A program made the position numbers and the translations under genes. From CAYGFH01 sp964430295 (GTDB lineage: Bacteria; Patescibacteriota; Microgenomatia; UBA10105; UBA927), in contig CAYSEV010000010.1 of assembly GCA_964430295.1 (NCBI GenBank), positions 1-38,104 of the forward strand: a DNA stretch of 38,104 bases. The letters are read 5' to 3'. A model generated the notes under the pieces. The model saw nothing but the letters and a program-made list of their open reading frames with translations. It had not been told where the DNA came from and did no database searches. Within the stretch, counting starts at the first letter, position 1. Each line of letters opens with the position of its first letter. Positions 15,430-27,800 of this stretch are shown one piece after another.

Positions 15430-15459
15430 CTAATATGATCGTTTAAATAGAAAAGTCAA
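15430..15459 (-). promoter_or_regulatory. Promoter of the Cys-rich gene, leaderless
   Basis: TTGACT (15459-15454), 18 bp, and TATTAG (15435-15430), then 6 nt to the ATG at 15423. Confidence 0.55.
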
Positions 15460-15606
15460 GATTTCAAAATACATGTATTGGGAAAACCAGTCAAAAAATG
15501 CCGAGTTTAGTATTGAGTATTGTATTACGTATCACTAGTTTCAGCACTTTTACTGTCGTATTTCCATATGCACCCTTGACGGTAAATTTTGGATACGACG
15601 TTTTTC

Positions 15607-16098
15607 TCAGTTGAGACGAAAATTCCCCTGTTCTTCAACGCCAAGCGCCCCTGCATCAGAGGCTTCTTTTTGAATCTGGCGCACGGGCGTCGGTGAGATT
15701 TTTTGTGCAGATTGTGTTGCCATTTGAGAACCTGTCTGTTGTCCTGTAAATACAAGAGGCGCAATATCGATAATTTTGTTCAGCGAGGGCCTATACAAAA
15801 AAATTCTCCTGACCGATTCATATATCACCACTTTATCGCCATTCTGTGCTTTTTTAAAAAACTCCTGATCCTGCAATTTATCTCTATCAGTAATATTTAC
15901 AATCGTCGGCTTTTCTTCAGGAAGCGCCACGACAGATCCGATAGTCGCAAGCATTTTTTCGTCGGGATCTGAACTTCGTTTTGTGGCTAATTTTTTCACA
16001 GATTGAACCTGATTATACGAATAGATTGCAATCCAAAGAGATGCCACAGTGGTGATAGCAAAGAGGAAAAAAACTATAAGAATAATGCTTTTTTTCAT
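15607..16098 (-). CDS. Small membrane-anchored hypothetical protein
   Basis: The 163-aa protein has an N-terminal helix (residues 4-28, SIILIVFFLFAITTVASLWIAIYS) and a small outer domain. The core LATIGSVVALPEEKPTIVNI...FFKKAQNGDKVVIYESVRRIFLYRPSLNKIIDIAPL has the ring of a conserved but unnamed module that I associate with other CPR genomes; this is recollection, not a search. The tail is Ser/Thr/Gln-rich and probably disordered. It is 76 nt downstream of the giant LamG gene on the same strand, with a candidate promoter of its own. A role in the surface or pilus apparatus is possible but not shown. Confidence 0.7.
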   Translation of the reverse strand: MKKSIILIVFFLFAITTVASLWIAIYSYNQVQSVKKLATKRSSDPDEKMLATIGSVVALPEEKPTIVNITDRDKLQDQEFFKKAQNGDKVVIYESVRRIFLYRPSLNKIIDIAPLVFTGQQTGSQMATQSAQKISPTPVRQIQKEASDAGALGVEEQGNFRLN

Positions 16099-16119
16099 AC
16101 AAACAGTAGGAACTCAAAA

Positions 16120-16149
16120 ATCATAGCTGTTTTACTATTACTTGTCCAA
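16120..16149 (-). promoter_or_regulatory. Candidate promoter of the 163-aa gene
   Basis: TTGGAC (16149-16144), 18 bp, TATGAT (16125-16120). The leader would be about 14 nt. Confidence 0.4.
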
Positions 16150-16174
16150 TAATACAACGTAAATCTGTTATATA

Positions 16175-19100
16175 TTATGGCCCAAATCGCACTGCTGCAC
16201 CTTGATTATAGACTGTTTTCACCTGTGCCGGGGTAAGTGCATAGTTAAATATTTGCACATTATCTATCTGACCAGCAAAATACTGGTCACCTGAAGCTAC
16301 TTTAGCAAGACCGATGTTTAGCGGTGTACTTGTAATCCCATTGATAGGGCTTGTAGCAACACTTGTGTCTCCTGCATAATTATTTTGAACACCATTTACG
16401 TATATATATGCTGTATTCGTACCGGAAATTGTTCCGACTACATGGTACCAGGTCCCTGCCGTCCATGTATTGTTTGTTGTTTGAACATTATCGCCATATG
16501 TACCAAAACGCATTCTTCCTTGTTCAGTATCTTTCCAGAAAAATACCCAATCGTTATCTGCGTCAGAATTCGAAGATGCCTTGGACATAATACCCTTAAA
16601 TGAACTAAGTGAAGAGTCTATTGTAACTGCAGGCGTAAACCAAAAACTGACGGAAATATCGGTTGTGAAATTCATACTTGCACTGTATGCTACAGTCACA
16701 TAATCATTTGTTCCATCAAACGCTAAACTGGATCCAAATTTGCCTGTTGTTCCCCCATTCCATGCCTCAGTCGATGTTCCGGATCCACAAGTACCTGCTG
16801 ATGTATACGTACCGGTCCCCCCAATTGTTATTGTCCCGTTATTACCCGCTGCAGTATTTGAAGATGTTGGAGCACTATTATATGCCGTTGTGCCTGTGCA
16901 TTCATCAAATTTGTACTGGGCAATCGGTGCGCCGCGATTATAATCCCATGCGATTTGAGCAGGTGTACGGGCATAATTGTAGACAATAACATTATCAATT
17001 GACATATCTTTTGTATCACCTGAACCCAATTTTACCCCACCGATGTTTATATTTGCATTTGAATTTTCTGTCGAATCACTCACTGATGTTGTTTCTCGAA
17101 TACCATCGATGTATACAAGAATGTCTGATGTAGTACAACTGGCATTTCTATTGTACACAGCCTCAATATGATGCCATTTATTATCGGTGAGCGTTGTCGT
17201 ACCGGCTATAGCGCAGTGTGTACCGACTCCAGTAACAGCTCGTATGGTATTTGTTGTTTCTGATATGTATATTTCAAACCCACCTGCAACGCTTCCGGTC
17301 TGTGTTATTAGCGTTTCATGCAGACCTGATACGCGAGGTTTAACCCATCCGCCAATTGTAAACGGTATTGTTGTTCCAAAATCAAACGCTGTACTGTTAA
17401 GAACAAGTGCATCCTTGTTTGTCCCCGTTACTGAAATGCCTGATCCTGTTTTCCCTACCACCCAATCTGTTGCTGTTAAATTATTTTCAAAAACAGCATC
17501 GTTTCCATTTCCTGAGGTATCATACGCTGTTGTCCCTCTATTTTCATCCAGTTTCCACCAACCTATGGGAGGTGAACAAGATGATGCATCCCCAGGTACA
17601 CAAAACTCACGGGATGCTGAACTTGAGGCAACTCCTGATGAATCTGTACTCAGAGCTCCCAAAAATATGGCGCTTTTTCCATTGTAATCAATGAGCATTT
17701 GCTCATATGTGAGCGCGTACGGATAGATCTTTATGTCATCAAATACTCCATTGAGTGCCGTATATGATCCGGAATCAGATGCCCCTACTTTAAGGTTTGA
17801 TGTTGATCCTGAAGTCATCTTGTCCGGCAATGTCCCTGTTACACTCCCTGATATTTCTTTTCCATTCTTGAACACCCTGACTCGTGTCGATGCAGATTCT
17901 GAGGCATTGTAGACAACATTGAGATAACTCCAGGTGTCATTAGTCAATCCTAACCCTGACGTTGTGAAATAGGTTGCTGTATCACTCGTCGATGTCGGAA
18001 TATGTACGCGTACTTCTGACGATGTGGACGTATCAGTAACCACGGCAAACGAGTTTTGCGTGGACATTGTGGATTTCGAAATGAGTGCTTTGCTTGTGGC
18101 AAGTGATACAGGCTTTACCCACATGCCAATGCTCATGCCTATCAGACTGTCGACAAATGCAACATCGCCTGCACTCACATTGTTTGTGGATGTGCTTGTT
18201 GCCAAAGCCCCACTCTGTTTGCCACCACTGTACCAGCTCGCCCCTGTAATAGCTCCGTTGTATGTAGATCCTCCATATCCTGTATTGTTTGCTGTTGCTC
18301 CCTGCAGCTCATCTAATTTCCAACGAATGATCTCACTGTCAACAGGGCTGCCTCCCGGCGGATGCCCACCGTTCATATCTTCACTCACTTGTGAAGGGCT
18401 ACGGGTATAGTTATATATTTTAAGATCATCAATATACCCATCAAACGTGTGTGTACCATCTGATGCGTTGCCGATATATAACGACTGTGCGGCATCACTT
18501 ACTCTGTTACCCACTCCACTGGTATTTGTACTATGTGGTGATAATACTCCATCAAGATAAATCAACACGTTGGAGGCAGTACCTGTTCCATCCCAAACAA
18601 CTTCAATATGATGCCAGGCATTCATGGAGAGTGTGTTGGTACTGCTCACGGATAAGTCGGTTGTAGAAAAATCCGCCTGCAATTGGACTCTACCGGATGT
18701 ACTTCCCAGATACAGTTTATATCCTTGTAAATCACTCGTGTTTATTTTTTCCAATATTCTCCCATTTGCACCTCCCTCACCGTTTGATCGCGGATACACC
18801 CATGTTGAAAAGGTTATGCCATTTGCAGGAATATCATCAAAAAGTGTCGGTGAACCCAATGCTATTTTATTATCATTTGCATCGAAATTAAGCGCAGGTC
18901 CGAATTTTCCCTGGACCCAGTCAGATGACGTAAATCCGGTCATAGTGCCGGAATTTCCATTACCCGATGAATCAGCAGTTGTTGCTGTGCCGGTGTTTTC
19001 ATCCATTTTCCACCAGCCGATCGGTCTGGGTGCCCAGTTATATAACTGACGAATGTCAGTGTCAGAAAGAGCACGATTATATACACGAGTATCATCAACA

Positions 19101-21838
19101 ATTCCTTGTACCTGCGTCGTATAGCCACTCCAATTATTACCTATTGTAAACGGCCCACTGGAATCATCATCTTTTGTTCCTGTACCATCAGTCGAACTGG
19201 CATGCTTGGCCGCCAGTTTTCCATTAATGTAAATATTTGCGCTACTAATTGCACAACTAGTTCCATCCCAAATTACTACAACATGATTCCATGAATTCAG
19301 ATTAAGAGCATCACTTGCTGTTGTCTGAACCTGTAAATCTGTACCACTGCATGCAATATTAAAATAAATCCTCTGAGAGCTCGATACATTTTGTAACGTG
19401 ATTGACGTTACTCCGGCTTTCGATAGCAATCTCTTACTGCTTTGAAGTTGACTTGGGTTTATCCATGTAGACCATGTAAATGACGATTGGTTATTCAAGC
19501 TTGTCGATGCAGATACGCTAATGTACTTATCGGTTGTTGCAGGGTCAAACTTTACACCTGATCCAAACCTGCCAACATCCCAGACAGGTGAGTTTGTCAG
19601 TGTTCCCGTGTTTCCGTTTCCCGAATAATCAGTCACCGTGGTTCCTGTATTTTCATCCATTTTCCAATAGCCGACTAATCCCTGAGTCAATGAAGTATCC
19701 GATCCGCTTGAGAGCACAGATCCTACACCAACAGAGGTCCCTTCATCCTGCATATCAACAAGTATTTGAGAGCCGGTTCGAGCTGATCTGAATGTTTTTA
19801 TTGTGTCAATAAAGCCTATAAACCCGCTACTTGTCCCATCACCATCCATTCCAACATAGAATGCATCGGTATTGACCAGAGATCCTACACTTCCTATTGC
19901 CGTTGACCCGATTTGATTTCCATCGATATAGAGAATAATAGTTGAATTAGCATTTTTCACTGCTGCTACATGGTGCCAATTGTTATCGTTATATGAAGCA
20001 GTTGAAGTCACAGACGCATCGGGTGTCCATGAATTATTTGCGTCTACTGCAAAAACCAGTTTTCCGTTCGAATCCATGTATAATTTAAACCCTCCATCTG
20101 TCCCCGTTGACGCATTATATTTCGCCATCAGTACTTGCGTCGAAGAAATTGTTGTTCCGTGCCTAAACCACGCCTCAAGTGTGAGTGAATCAGTGGAGGT
20201 AACATCGAGGACATCATCATCGGCTCGTGTAATATAATCTCCCGTTCCGTCAAAAAATAAGCAGGATCCGCTATGACAATTTGTTTTATCTTTCCACAGG
20301 GCATTTGTGATCGTTCCTGTCTTTCCTTTTCCTGATGTATCATTTGCCGTTGACCCTGAATTTTCATCCAAAGACCATACAAAAATCCCCTGTTCACGAC
20401 CTGACGTCTGTACATTTCCGGTAAACGATGCTGTAGTGTCCGGTGTGTTCCGCTTGGCAAACACTGTTGTGTAGTAAGGAGGCAAGTTTGATTGGGTATC
20501 AGTTGTTGTAGTACCTGAATGAGTATGACTCGGATCGTCAGCTCCTGAAGCATCATCTGCACCACCTATATATGAGTTACTATTTCCATCTGTGGTAACT
20601 GTAATGGAATGGGTATGTGTAGATGTACCACCCGTCCCTCCATAACTGCTATTACCCTGAGGTATCTTTGCATCCAGTCCGGAAAATCTCGTCCAACCAA
20701 GCGGCGGCGTTGAGCTAACCATACTTATCTGACCGGCAACACCAACACCATCACCATCTTTGGAGGCGAATACCATATTAAGATATGGAGGTGTATTATC
20801 ACCGCTCCCCGTGGTACCACCGTTACTGACATGCGTATGCGTAGAGCCTGCCCCTCCCACCACCCCGCCGTCACATGCACCAGTGTCAAAAACTTGAACT
20901 GCGCTGCCATTACTGGCACTTGTCGTATACCCGCCTGTGAAACTATGCGTGTGAGTGGTACTTCCTCCAGTGCCTCCATAAGTTGCAGCACCACGGGGAA
21001 ATTTGGCATCCAATGAGGTGAATCGACTCCAACCTGATGGAGCTGTAGTATCAAACTGACTGATAAGACCGGACTTTATATCTAGCTTAGATTTATTACA
21101 ATAGACCATATCAAGATACGGCGGAAGAACGGAAGAATTAGTGGAAATATCAGCTTTCAAACCAGTATGTGCGCCATTATCACTCGTATAAAAACTCGTA
21201 GGGCTTCCGCAAAAAGTCTCATTGGTCCCGGTTTGAGGTGCGACATCGGTACTTATATTTATCTGTGCGTGATTATGACTCGCTGACCCACCCGTTGTGC
21301 CGCTCGACGATCCACCGTATGGAAATCGACCATCAAAATTTGTATCTGTGGACCATCCTGATGGACAACTAGCAGAATTCATCATAGTAAACGTCCCGGA
21401 CCAGGATTCCTCCGCATTTGTTGCGGCAGGATTACCGTAGTAAAAATAAATTGTTTTACCTCCTGTCGGAATTGATGGAATTTTTACCCATACCTGTGTT
21501 GTCGTTGTATTGCATCCTGCTTCCACCCAATACTGAATTTGCGTGTATTCATCTGAATCAGTGAGACGAATATCATCACAGTCACTCTGCATTGAGCCTG
21601 CGGTGATAAGCGCAGCGGTATCAACAGAGAGTAAAATTTGCCCATTTGTAATTGTTCCTCCGGTATTGGCCACCGCTATTTTTTTACGTAATGTCCAACT
21701 ATTGTTATACCAGACTGCATTAGCACTTTTTGTGTGAAGTAATGAACGGATTACATAGGGCCCTACAAAGAGCGTAAGTGCAAATGCAAATAACGGAAGT
21801 AAACGTATGGAATGTCTTTTGTAAACGTTTGATTTCAT
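16175..21838 (-). CDS. Giant secreted protein: DUF2341, tail-collar-like repeats, six LamG domains
   Basis: The 1,887-aa protein has a signal sequence (helix 12-33, probable cleavage after SANA near residue 41). A DUF2341 module follows (WYNNSWTLRKKIAV... to ...IYFYYGNPAA). Three glycine/histidine-rich repeats come next near residues 173, 280 and 393 (DGRFPYGGSS, DAKFPRGAATYGG, DAKIPQGNSSYGG, each followed by THTHS-like clusters), resembling phage tail-collar modules. Then come six LamG/concanavalin domains starting near 488, 726, 943, 1174, 1428 and 1643, each opening with a W-K-x-DE-x-x-G motif. LamG domains bind glycans or proteins, so an adhesin is likely. The ATG at 21838 is 1 nt after the stop of the collagen gene (TAGTATG), so the two are probably translationally coupled. 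The longer frame with a His5 start is in the preceding gene. Confidence 0.88.
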   Translation of the reverse strand: MKSNVYKRHSIRLLPLFAFALTLFVGPYVIRSLLHTKSANAVWYNNSWTLRKKIAVANTGGTITNGQILLSVDTAALITAGSMQSDCDDIRLTDSDEYTQIQYWVEAGCNTTTTQVWVKIPSIPTGGKTIYFYYGNPAATNAEESWSGTFTMMNSASCPSGWSTDTNFDGRFPYGGSSSGTTGGSASHNHAQINISTDVAPQTGTNETFCGSPTSFYTSDNGAHTGLKADISTNSSVLPPYLDMVYCNKSKLDIKSGLISQFDTTAPSGWSRFTSLDAKFPRGAATYGGTGGSTTHTHSFTGGYTTSASNGSAVQVFDTGACDGGVVGGAGSTHTHVSNGGTTGSGDNTPPYLNMVFASKDGDGVGVAGQISMVSSTPPLGWTRFSGLDAKIPQGNSSYGGTGGTSTHTHSITVTTDGNSNSYIGGADDASGADDPSHTHSGTTTTDTQSNLPPYYTTVFAKRNTPDTTASFTGNVQTSGREQGIFVWSLDENSGSTANDTSGKGKTGTITNALWKDKTNCHSGSCLFFDGTGDYITRADDDVLDVTSTDSLTLEAWFRHGTTISSTQVLMAKYNASTGTDGGFKLYMDSNGKLVFAVDANNSWTPDASVTSTASYNDNNWHHVAAVKNANSTIILYIDGNQIGSTAIGSVGSLVNTDAFYVGMDGDGTSSGFIGFIDTIKTFRSARTGSQILVDMQDEGTSVGVGSVLSSGSDTSLTQGLVGYWKMDENTGTTVTDYSGNGNTGTLTNSPVWDVGRFGSGVKFDPATTDKYISVSASTSLNNQSSFTWSTWINPSQLQSSKRLLSKAGVTSITLQNVSSSQRIYFNIACSGTDLQVQTTASDALNLNSWNHVVVIWDGTSCAISSANIYINGKLAAKHASSTDGTGTKDDDSSGPFTIGNNWSGYTTQVQGIVDDTRVYNRALSDTDIRQLYNWAPRPIGWWKMDENTGTATTADSSGNGNSGTMTGFTSSDWVQGKFGPALNFDANDNKIALGSPTLFDDIPANGITFSTWVYPRSNGEGGANGRILEKINTSDLQGYKLYLGSTSGRVQLQADFSTTDLSVSSTNTLSMNAWHHIEVVWDGTGTASNVLIYLDGVLSPHSTNTSGVGNRVSDAAQSLYIGNASDGTHTFDGYIDDLKIYNYTRSPSQVSEDMNGGHPPGGSPVDSEIIRWKLDELQGATANNTGYGGSTYNGAITGASWYSGGKQSGALATSTSTNNVSAGDVAFVDSLIGMSIGMWVKPVSLATSKALISKSTMSTQNSFAVVTDTSTSSEVRVHIPTSTSDTATYFTTSGLGLTNDTWSYLNVVYNASESASTRVRVFKNGKEISGSVTGTLPDKMTSGSTSNLKVGASDSGSYTALNGVFDDIKIYPYALTYEQMLIDYNGKSAIFLGALSTDSSGVASSSASREFCVPGDASSCSPPIGWWKLDENRGTTAYDTSGNGNDAVFENNLTATDWVVGKTGSGISVTGTNKDALVLNSTAFDFGTTIPFTIGGWVKPRVSGLHETLITQTGSVAGGFEIYISETTNTIRAVTGVGTHCAIAGTTTLTDNKWHHIEAVYNRNASCTTSDILVYIDGIRETTSVSDSTENSNANINIGGVKLGSGDTKDMSIDNVIVYNYARTPAQIAWDYNRGAPIAQYKFDECTGTTAYNSAPTSSNTAAGNNGTITIGGTGTYTSAGTCGSGTSTEAWNGGTTGKFGSSLAFDGTNDYVTVAYSASMNFTTDISVSFWFTPAVTIDSSLSSFKGIMSKASSNSDADNDWVFFWKDTEQGRMRFGTYGDNVQTTNNTWTAGTWYHVVGTISGTNTAYIYVNGVQNNYAGDTSVATSPINGITSTPLNIGLAKVASGDQYFAGQIDNVQIFNYALTPAQVKTVYNQGAAVRFGP

Positions 21839-21839
21839 A

Positions 21840-24800
21840 CTACTGTAGATTTCCTGAGACAGTTGATACAGATGATGATGGTGATGCTTCAAGCGTAGTT
21901 GTAGATCCTAAAATCCCGGCAGAACTATCTAACGGGGTTGTTTTAGATATTTTGTTTCCACTAATTTGAAGTGCAGTAAAGCTATACGTTACCTCGTGCA
22001 TAATTGGGAAATCCAGAATCGCGGTAAATCCATCTACTGTCACATCCGATACTGCTATCGCAGCTGCATCAGACAAATATGCGCTGTCACTGGCACTGGT
22101 GAGCACAGGGGTTAATGACACAGATGGCGTTGATTCAAATGGTTTATCAAATGACACACGTACCTTCGAGATATACGTTGGAATCACAAACGTACCACCC
22201 ATGTTTGTTGGGAATACAATAGATTCTTCAACAGTCACCTGTGACTTGAAAATAGCCTTTCCAAACACCGTCAGGATACCTTGAATCATCGCTTCACCCT
22301 GCACTTTAATCGATTGGATCATGCTAAAGAGTGCATTTGCAAAACTGGCACTCGGAGAAGCCGACTGATCCCCTGTTTGTGCAGAAATTGTCGCTATCGG
22401 TTGGTTCAGAGTAGCACCGAGAACAACGCCGGAGTCAGTTGCTGTTCTGACACTAAGGAGAGCTAATTGTCCTGAACTAGAAGCTATCTGAGTGTCAACA
22501 GACGCATTGGAGCTTAGAGTTTGGAAATTAGAAATTGTTTCCATTATATATTCACGTAACGTTTTTCCGCCAATTCGCAGTTCTCCGACATCCAACGTAC
22601 CGGCTTTGAGGTTTATAAAGAATCCGTTCGTTGCTGCCAGAGCATCCTGAGCAAATTTTTGAACAATATCTGAAAATGCAAATAATCCTGAGATAGTTGA
22701 TTGTTTAATTTCTTCGAATTTGAGAGCGCTGAGTGCTTCTTCGGTAAACGAGGATAACACCAACGCTTTTGGATCGTATAATTCCGGCTGCATAAATGCC
22801 ATCACTGACCCGCAGGATGCTTCCTGTCCATTTTGAAGCGATACAGATGATGGACACGGCAATCCTGAAGCAGCAAAATCCATGTTTTCAAGCGCATACC
22901 CTACGATATACCCGGCTTTTGTTGCTTTCATACCAAATCCCGCAACATTGTCTAGAGCAATAGGATCACCCCGACTGATGTTTCCATTTCTATTGGTAAC
23001 TTTTACAGGAGTCCTTCCCTTCAAGGCTATCGGATATGTGGTTGCCTTTGATGGAATATCCAGTGACCCAAGCACCAACCCTGGTTTGGTGGAAACGGCC
23101 CCTATAGGCGCGTGTTTTGAGAGTACTGTAGCCTTACTTACATCAAACGGACCGCCACCTATGGTATCCGAACCGATCATAACAATATCGCCGGGTTCTA
23201 ATTGTTCCTGTGATGTATATAATTCCGCAAGGTCAGCCGCTTCAGTATCAACTTTCCCGACAAACAATGATCCATACGTGCTCGTATTGGCAGATGTATG
23301 AAATGTAACGCCATATGTACTTGTTGACTGTTCCAGATAAGCTCCATCAAGCATTTTTGCTTCCACTCGTATCCATCCATCACCACCTGCTGTTCCTGTC
23401 GCGCCTGTTCCGGATGCTGCACCTGCAGTTCCGGCATCTGCCTTGATAACTCTGCTACTGGTGGTTGCATCTTTAAACGACATTTTTTCCGCCCGCACCC
23501 ATACAGCTCCGCCGCCACCGCCTCCGCTTCCGCCGGCATCGTTTGCAGATGCGGCAGTTCCATTGGCACCTCCGTTGGAGATAGCCTTGCCGGATTCAAA
23601 AATCATTGATCTTGCTTCAATGAGGATAATTCCTCCTCCGTCACCTCCAGCACCTCCCTGCACACCGGCAACATCAGAATCATCACCTCCACCACCGCCA
23701 CCTCCACCCATGTATAATTTACTTCCATCGGTAGACATAACTGACCGGCCACCGGATGATGCAGCAGAGGACGTAGCTCCCAAAAATCCACCACCGCCAC
23801 TTCCGCCACCTCCGGCGGCTGCACGGGTACCTCCACCACCACCGTTATAATTGCGGCTCGTTGAAGCGGCTTGCGGAGCATATATACCTTCACCCTGATT
23901 TGCTGTACCCGATTCAAGCGATGTACCTCCCATAAAGCCTGTCCCGGTTCCTGTTATGGATGATGATGCACCGCTCAGGGTAACGGTACCAGATGCACGA
24001 AATACCATAATACCGCCCGTGGAACCATCCCAGTCTTTCATAGTTAGCGCGCCGGTACCCGTTACCGTTACATTCGTAAATTGAGGTACTTCCACAATCT
24101 GCGCAGCACTACTTGCATCCTCGGTATATGTGAAGGTTAAGTTGGAATCGACAACAATGCTGGTATTTGTATTTACTGTCGTTACTTTTCGATACTCATA
24201 TGATCCTGCACCGTACCCCTGCATTTGTATAATGAGAACCTCGTCTCCTGTTGCAAAATTTGTGGTGGATGCGACCGGTATTGTTGTCTGACCGCTTGAT
24301 GATGTCGTAGACACCGCCTCCAATCCATACGCAGCAGAAGAATCATCGTTTATCGTCGTGGTGCCGGATGATACAGATAATGCGCCATCACTCCCATCAC
24401 CGGTGTTTAATCCAGTAGTTGTTGTATCCAATCTCCCTTTGGTGGTTCCTGAAGAATCCTGGAAATAAATACTTCCGGTTCCAGATTGACCGACACCCGT
24501 GCCACTCGCACGAAGGGTCGTATTCGTATTTAATCCCGAAAAATATCCTGATGAAAAGACATCTCCACTTGTATCAATTCTGAATTTTGCTGCCCCTGCT
24601 GCAGATGCGGTCAATATATCCTGATTGCCCGTTTGATTAAATACTGCTAAGGCCTTCCCTGCCACCTCACCGCTCACATCAAGTTTCCCTACCGGAGCTG
24701 AATTACCGATGCCTACATTGCCACTGTTTGCTATAACGAATTTTGTCACACCGGAGGTTGAAGCTACCAATATATTCTGATTTCCGGTCTCGTTAAACTG

Positions 24801-27800
24801 TACCAATGCCTGTCCCTGTTTTTCACCGTTCACTTCAAAGAAACCGTTTGGAGTTATGCTTCCCCCTACACCGACTCCTCCGGTTCCATTGACGGTATCC
24901 AGTAATATTTTTCCTGAATTAAACACGCTGAGGGTTAAATTATTTGACTCAAATAATTCTCCTGATTGCAGTGAAAGCGGACCATATGACTTTATGTAGG
25001 AAGCTGTCTGGTTGGTAAAGTTCAGATCATACGCAATAGCCACATCACCTGCTGCGGTAAACTGCGTTGGGAGGGCGTTCGTGATCTGAGATTCAGAAAC
25101 ACTAAAGAGTGTGGAACCGTTATCAGTCACATTAAATAAATTGCCAATTGTACCATTCGGGCCGATATTAATGCGTACCAAATCGCCTGTTGCCGTTATT
25201 GCACTCCCAGGCGACCAATCTATACTAGCCAACTTTCCTGTCGTAAATCCGGTTGACGTAGAGGAAATAGAGAGTCCAGTACCTGTCGTTAAGCTGTTTC
25301 CATTTAATGTATATGCTGTACCTGTAGTTTCTGTAGATGTCTGGGTTATGTCCCCATTTGCAGCGATAGTGAATCGCGTTGTCCCAGAATTAGAAGCCGT
25401 GAATATATCTTGCGTGCCGGTTTGATTAAACATCACGAGTGATTTACCAAGTTCCTGACCACTGACAAAGAATCCGTGCTGATTCACATTTTGGGTGCCG
25501 TTAAGATAAATAAACGCACTTGTAGTAGCAGTTGATCCAAATGCGAGAGAACGGTCTGTAACAGGATATGGATAGATGAGGTTATTTGAAATACTGAATA
25601 CAACTTCACCATTCGCACCCATTTGCCCAGCAGCACCGGTAGCACCCGTGGAACCTGATGGTCCTGATGCGCCTGCTGTCCCCGTGGCGCCTGTGGATCC
25701 CGTTGGTCCTGATCCGCCGTTTGCCCCTGTCGATCCAGTGGTGCCTGTCGGTCCTGATGCTCCAACACCTCCCGTTGCGCCTGTCATACCTGTCGGTCCT
25801 GTTTGTCCGACACTCCCTGTTGCTCCTGATGCTCCTGTTGATCCTTGCACTCCTGCTGTTCCTGTAGCACCGGTAGACCCTGTAGGTCCATTGGATCCAA
25901 CAGATCCTGTTGCTCCCGTTGATCCTGTAGGACCCGAAGCGCCCGCAACTCCGGTTGCTCCCGTCATGCCTGTCGGTCCTGTTTGTCCGAAACTCCCTGT
26001 CGCTCCGCTGGCACCTGTAGATCCTGTTGGACCATTTGAACCTACTACTCCTGTCGCTCCAGTTGATCCCGTTGGGCCTGTAACACCTGCTGTCCCAGTA
26101 GAACCAGTGCTGCCTGTTGGGCCGTTTGCCCCAACCGTTCCTGTCACTCCAGTTGATCCCGTTGGGCCACTTGCACCTACAGTTCCCGTTGCTCCTGTCA
26201 TGCCGGTTGGTCCTGTTTGTCCGATGGTACCTGTTGCTCCTGAAAATCCTGTGGAACCTTGAATTCCTGCAGATCCCGTAGAACCGGTAGGTCCTCCTTC
26301 ACCCGTAAATCCTGTTGGACCAGCAAATCCGGCTGCACCTGTCGCACCTGTGGAACCGGTTGGACCTGAAGCACCGGCAAACCCGGTAGCGCCGGTTGAG
26401 CCAGTCGGCCCCTGGATTCCCGTAGATCCTGTCGGACCTGTTTCACCCGTCGCACCACTAAATCCTGTAGGACCGACAGATCCTGCTGCTCCCGTTGCAC
26501 CACTGCTTCCAGTTGCTCCCTGTATTCCAGCTGTTCCTGTCGCCCCAGTTGACCCTGTTGGGCCTGCCTCTCCAATCGTTCCTGTAGCCCCTGAAGATCC
26601 GGTGGCACCGGCTATTCCAACTGCTCCTGTCCCGCCTGTAGATCCTGTCGGACCAGCCTCTCCGACACTTCCTGTGGCCCCACTTGATCCTGTAGAACCT
26701 TGCACCCCGGCGGTGCCCGTGGACCCTGTGGAACCAGTTGGACCGCTTGTTCCAAGAACTCCTGTTGCACCACTACTTCCTGTTGATCCCTGTATTCCAG
26801 CCGTTCCTGTCGATCCAGTTGACCCTGTTGGGCCTGCATCTCCAATCGTCCCTGTGGATCCCGTAGATCCTGTAGACCCCTGCACACCTGTAACGCCTGT
26901 TGCTCCGGTTGATCCCGTTGGACCTTGCACGCCAGTGCTTCCAGTCGGACCATTGGAACCTGTAGCTCCTGTTTCACCTGTTGGACCCTGCGATCCGACA
27001 GACCCTGTCGCTCCGGTAGATCCTGTCGGTCCAGAACCACCATTTTCTCCTGTTGCACCGGATGATCCGGTCGGGCCATTTGAGCCTATCGATCCGGTAC
27101 TTCCTGTTGATCCTGTAGGTCCTGTTGCTCCGTTTGCACCTGTAGAACCTGTCATACCCGTTGGACCTTGATAACCAGTCGCTCCCGTTGCGCCGGTTGG
27201 ACCCGATGTGCCTTGGATTCCGGTTGCGCCTGTTTCTCCTGTTGGTCCAGATACCCCTAGACTGCCGGTTGATCCGGTATTCCCTGTAGGACCTGAAGAT
27301 CCTACTGTACCGGTAGCTCCGGATGACCCCGTCGATCCTTGAATTCCTTCCAATCCTGTTGCACCTGTCGCCCCTGTAGGGCCATTGGAACCGGCAGCAC
27401 CTGTTGATCCAGTTGAACCAGATGGTCCTGATGCGCCTACTGAACCCGTAGTGCCAGTGCTACCCGTTGGTCCTGAACCACCATCCACACCCGTTGACCC
27501 CGTGCTGCCCGTTGGTCCTGGTGATCCTACTGTGCCCGTAGCACCTGTGGAACCCGTTGGACCTAATTCCCCAGTAGCACCCGTTGGACCTTGAGTGCCA
27601 GTTGAACCGGTTGCACCTGTTGGCCCCTGTTCACCGATACTTCCCGTTGCACCAGTCATACCCGTAGGCCCAGAGCTACCTATAACCCCAGTAGAGCCAG
27701 TCATACCCGTAGGCCCAGAGCTACCCACAACTCCAGTAGATCCGGATGATCCTGTTGCTCCTTGTGATCCTTCCAAACCTGTACTTCCGGTAGCTCCTGT

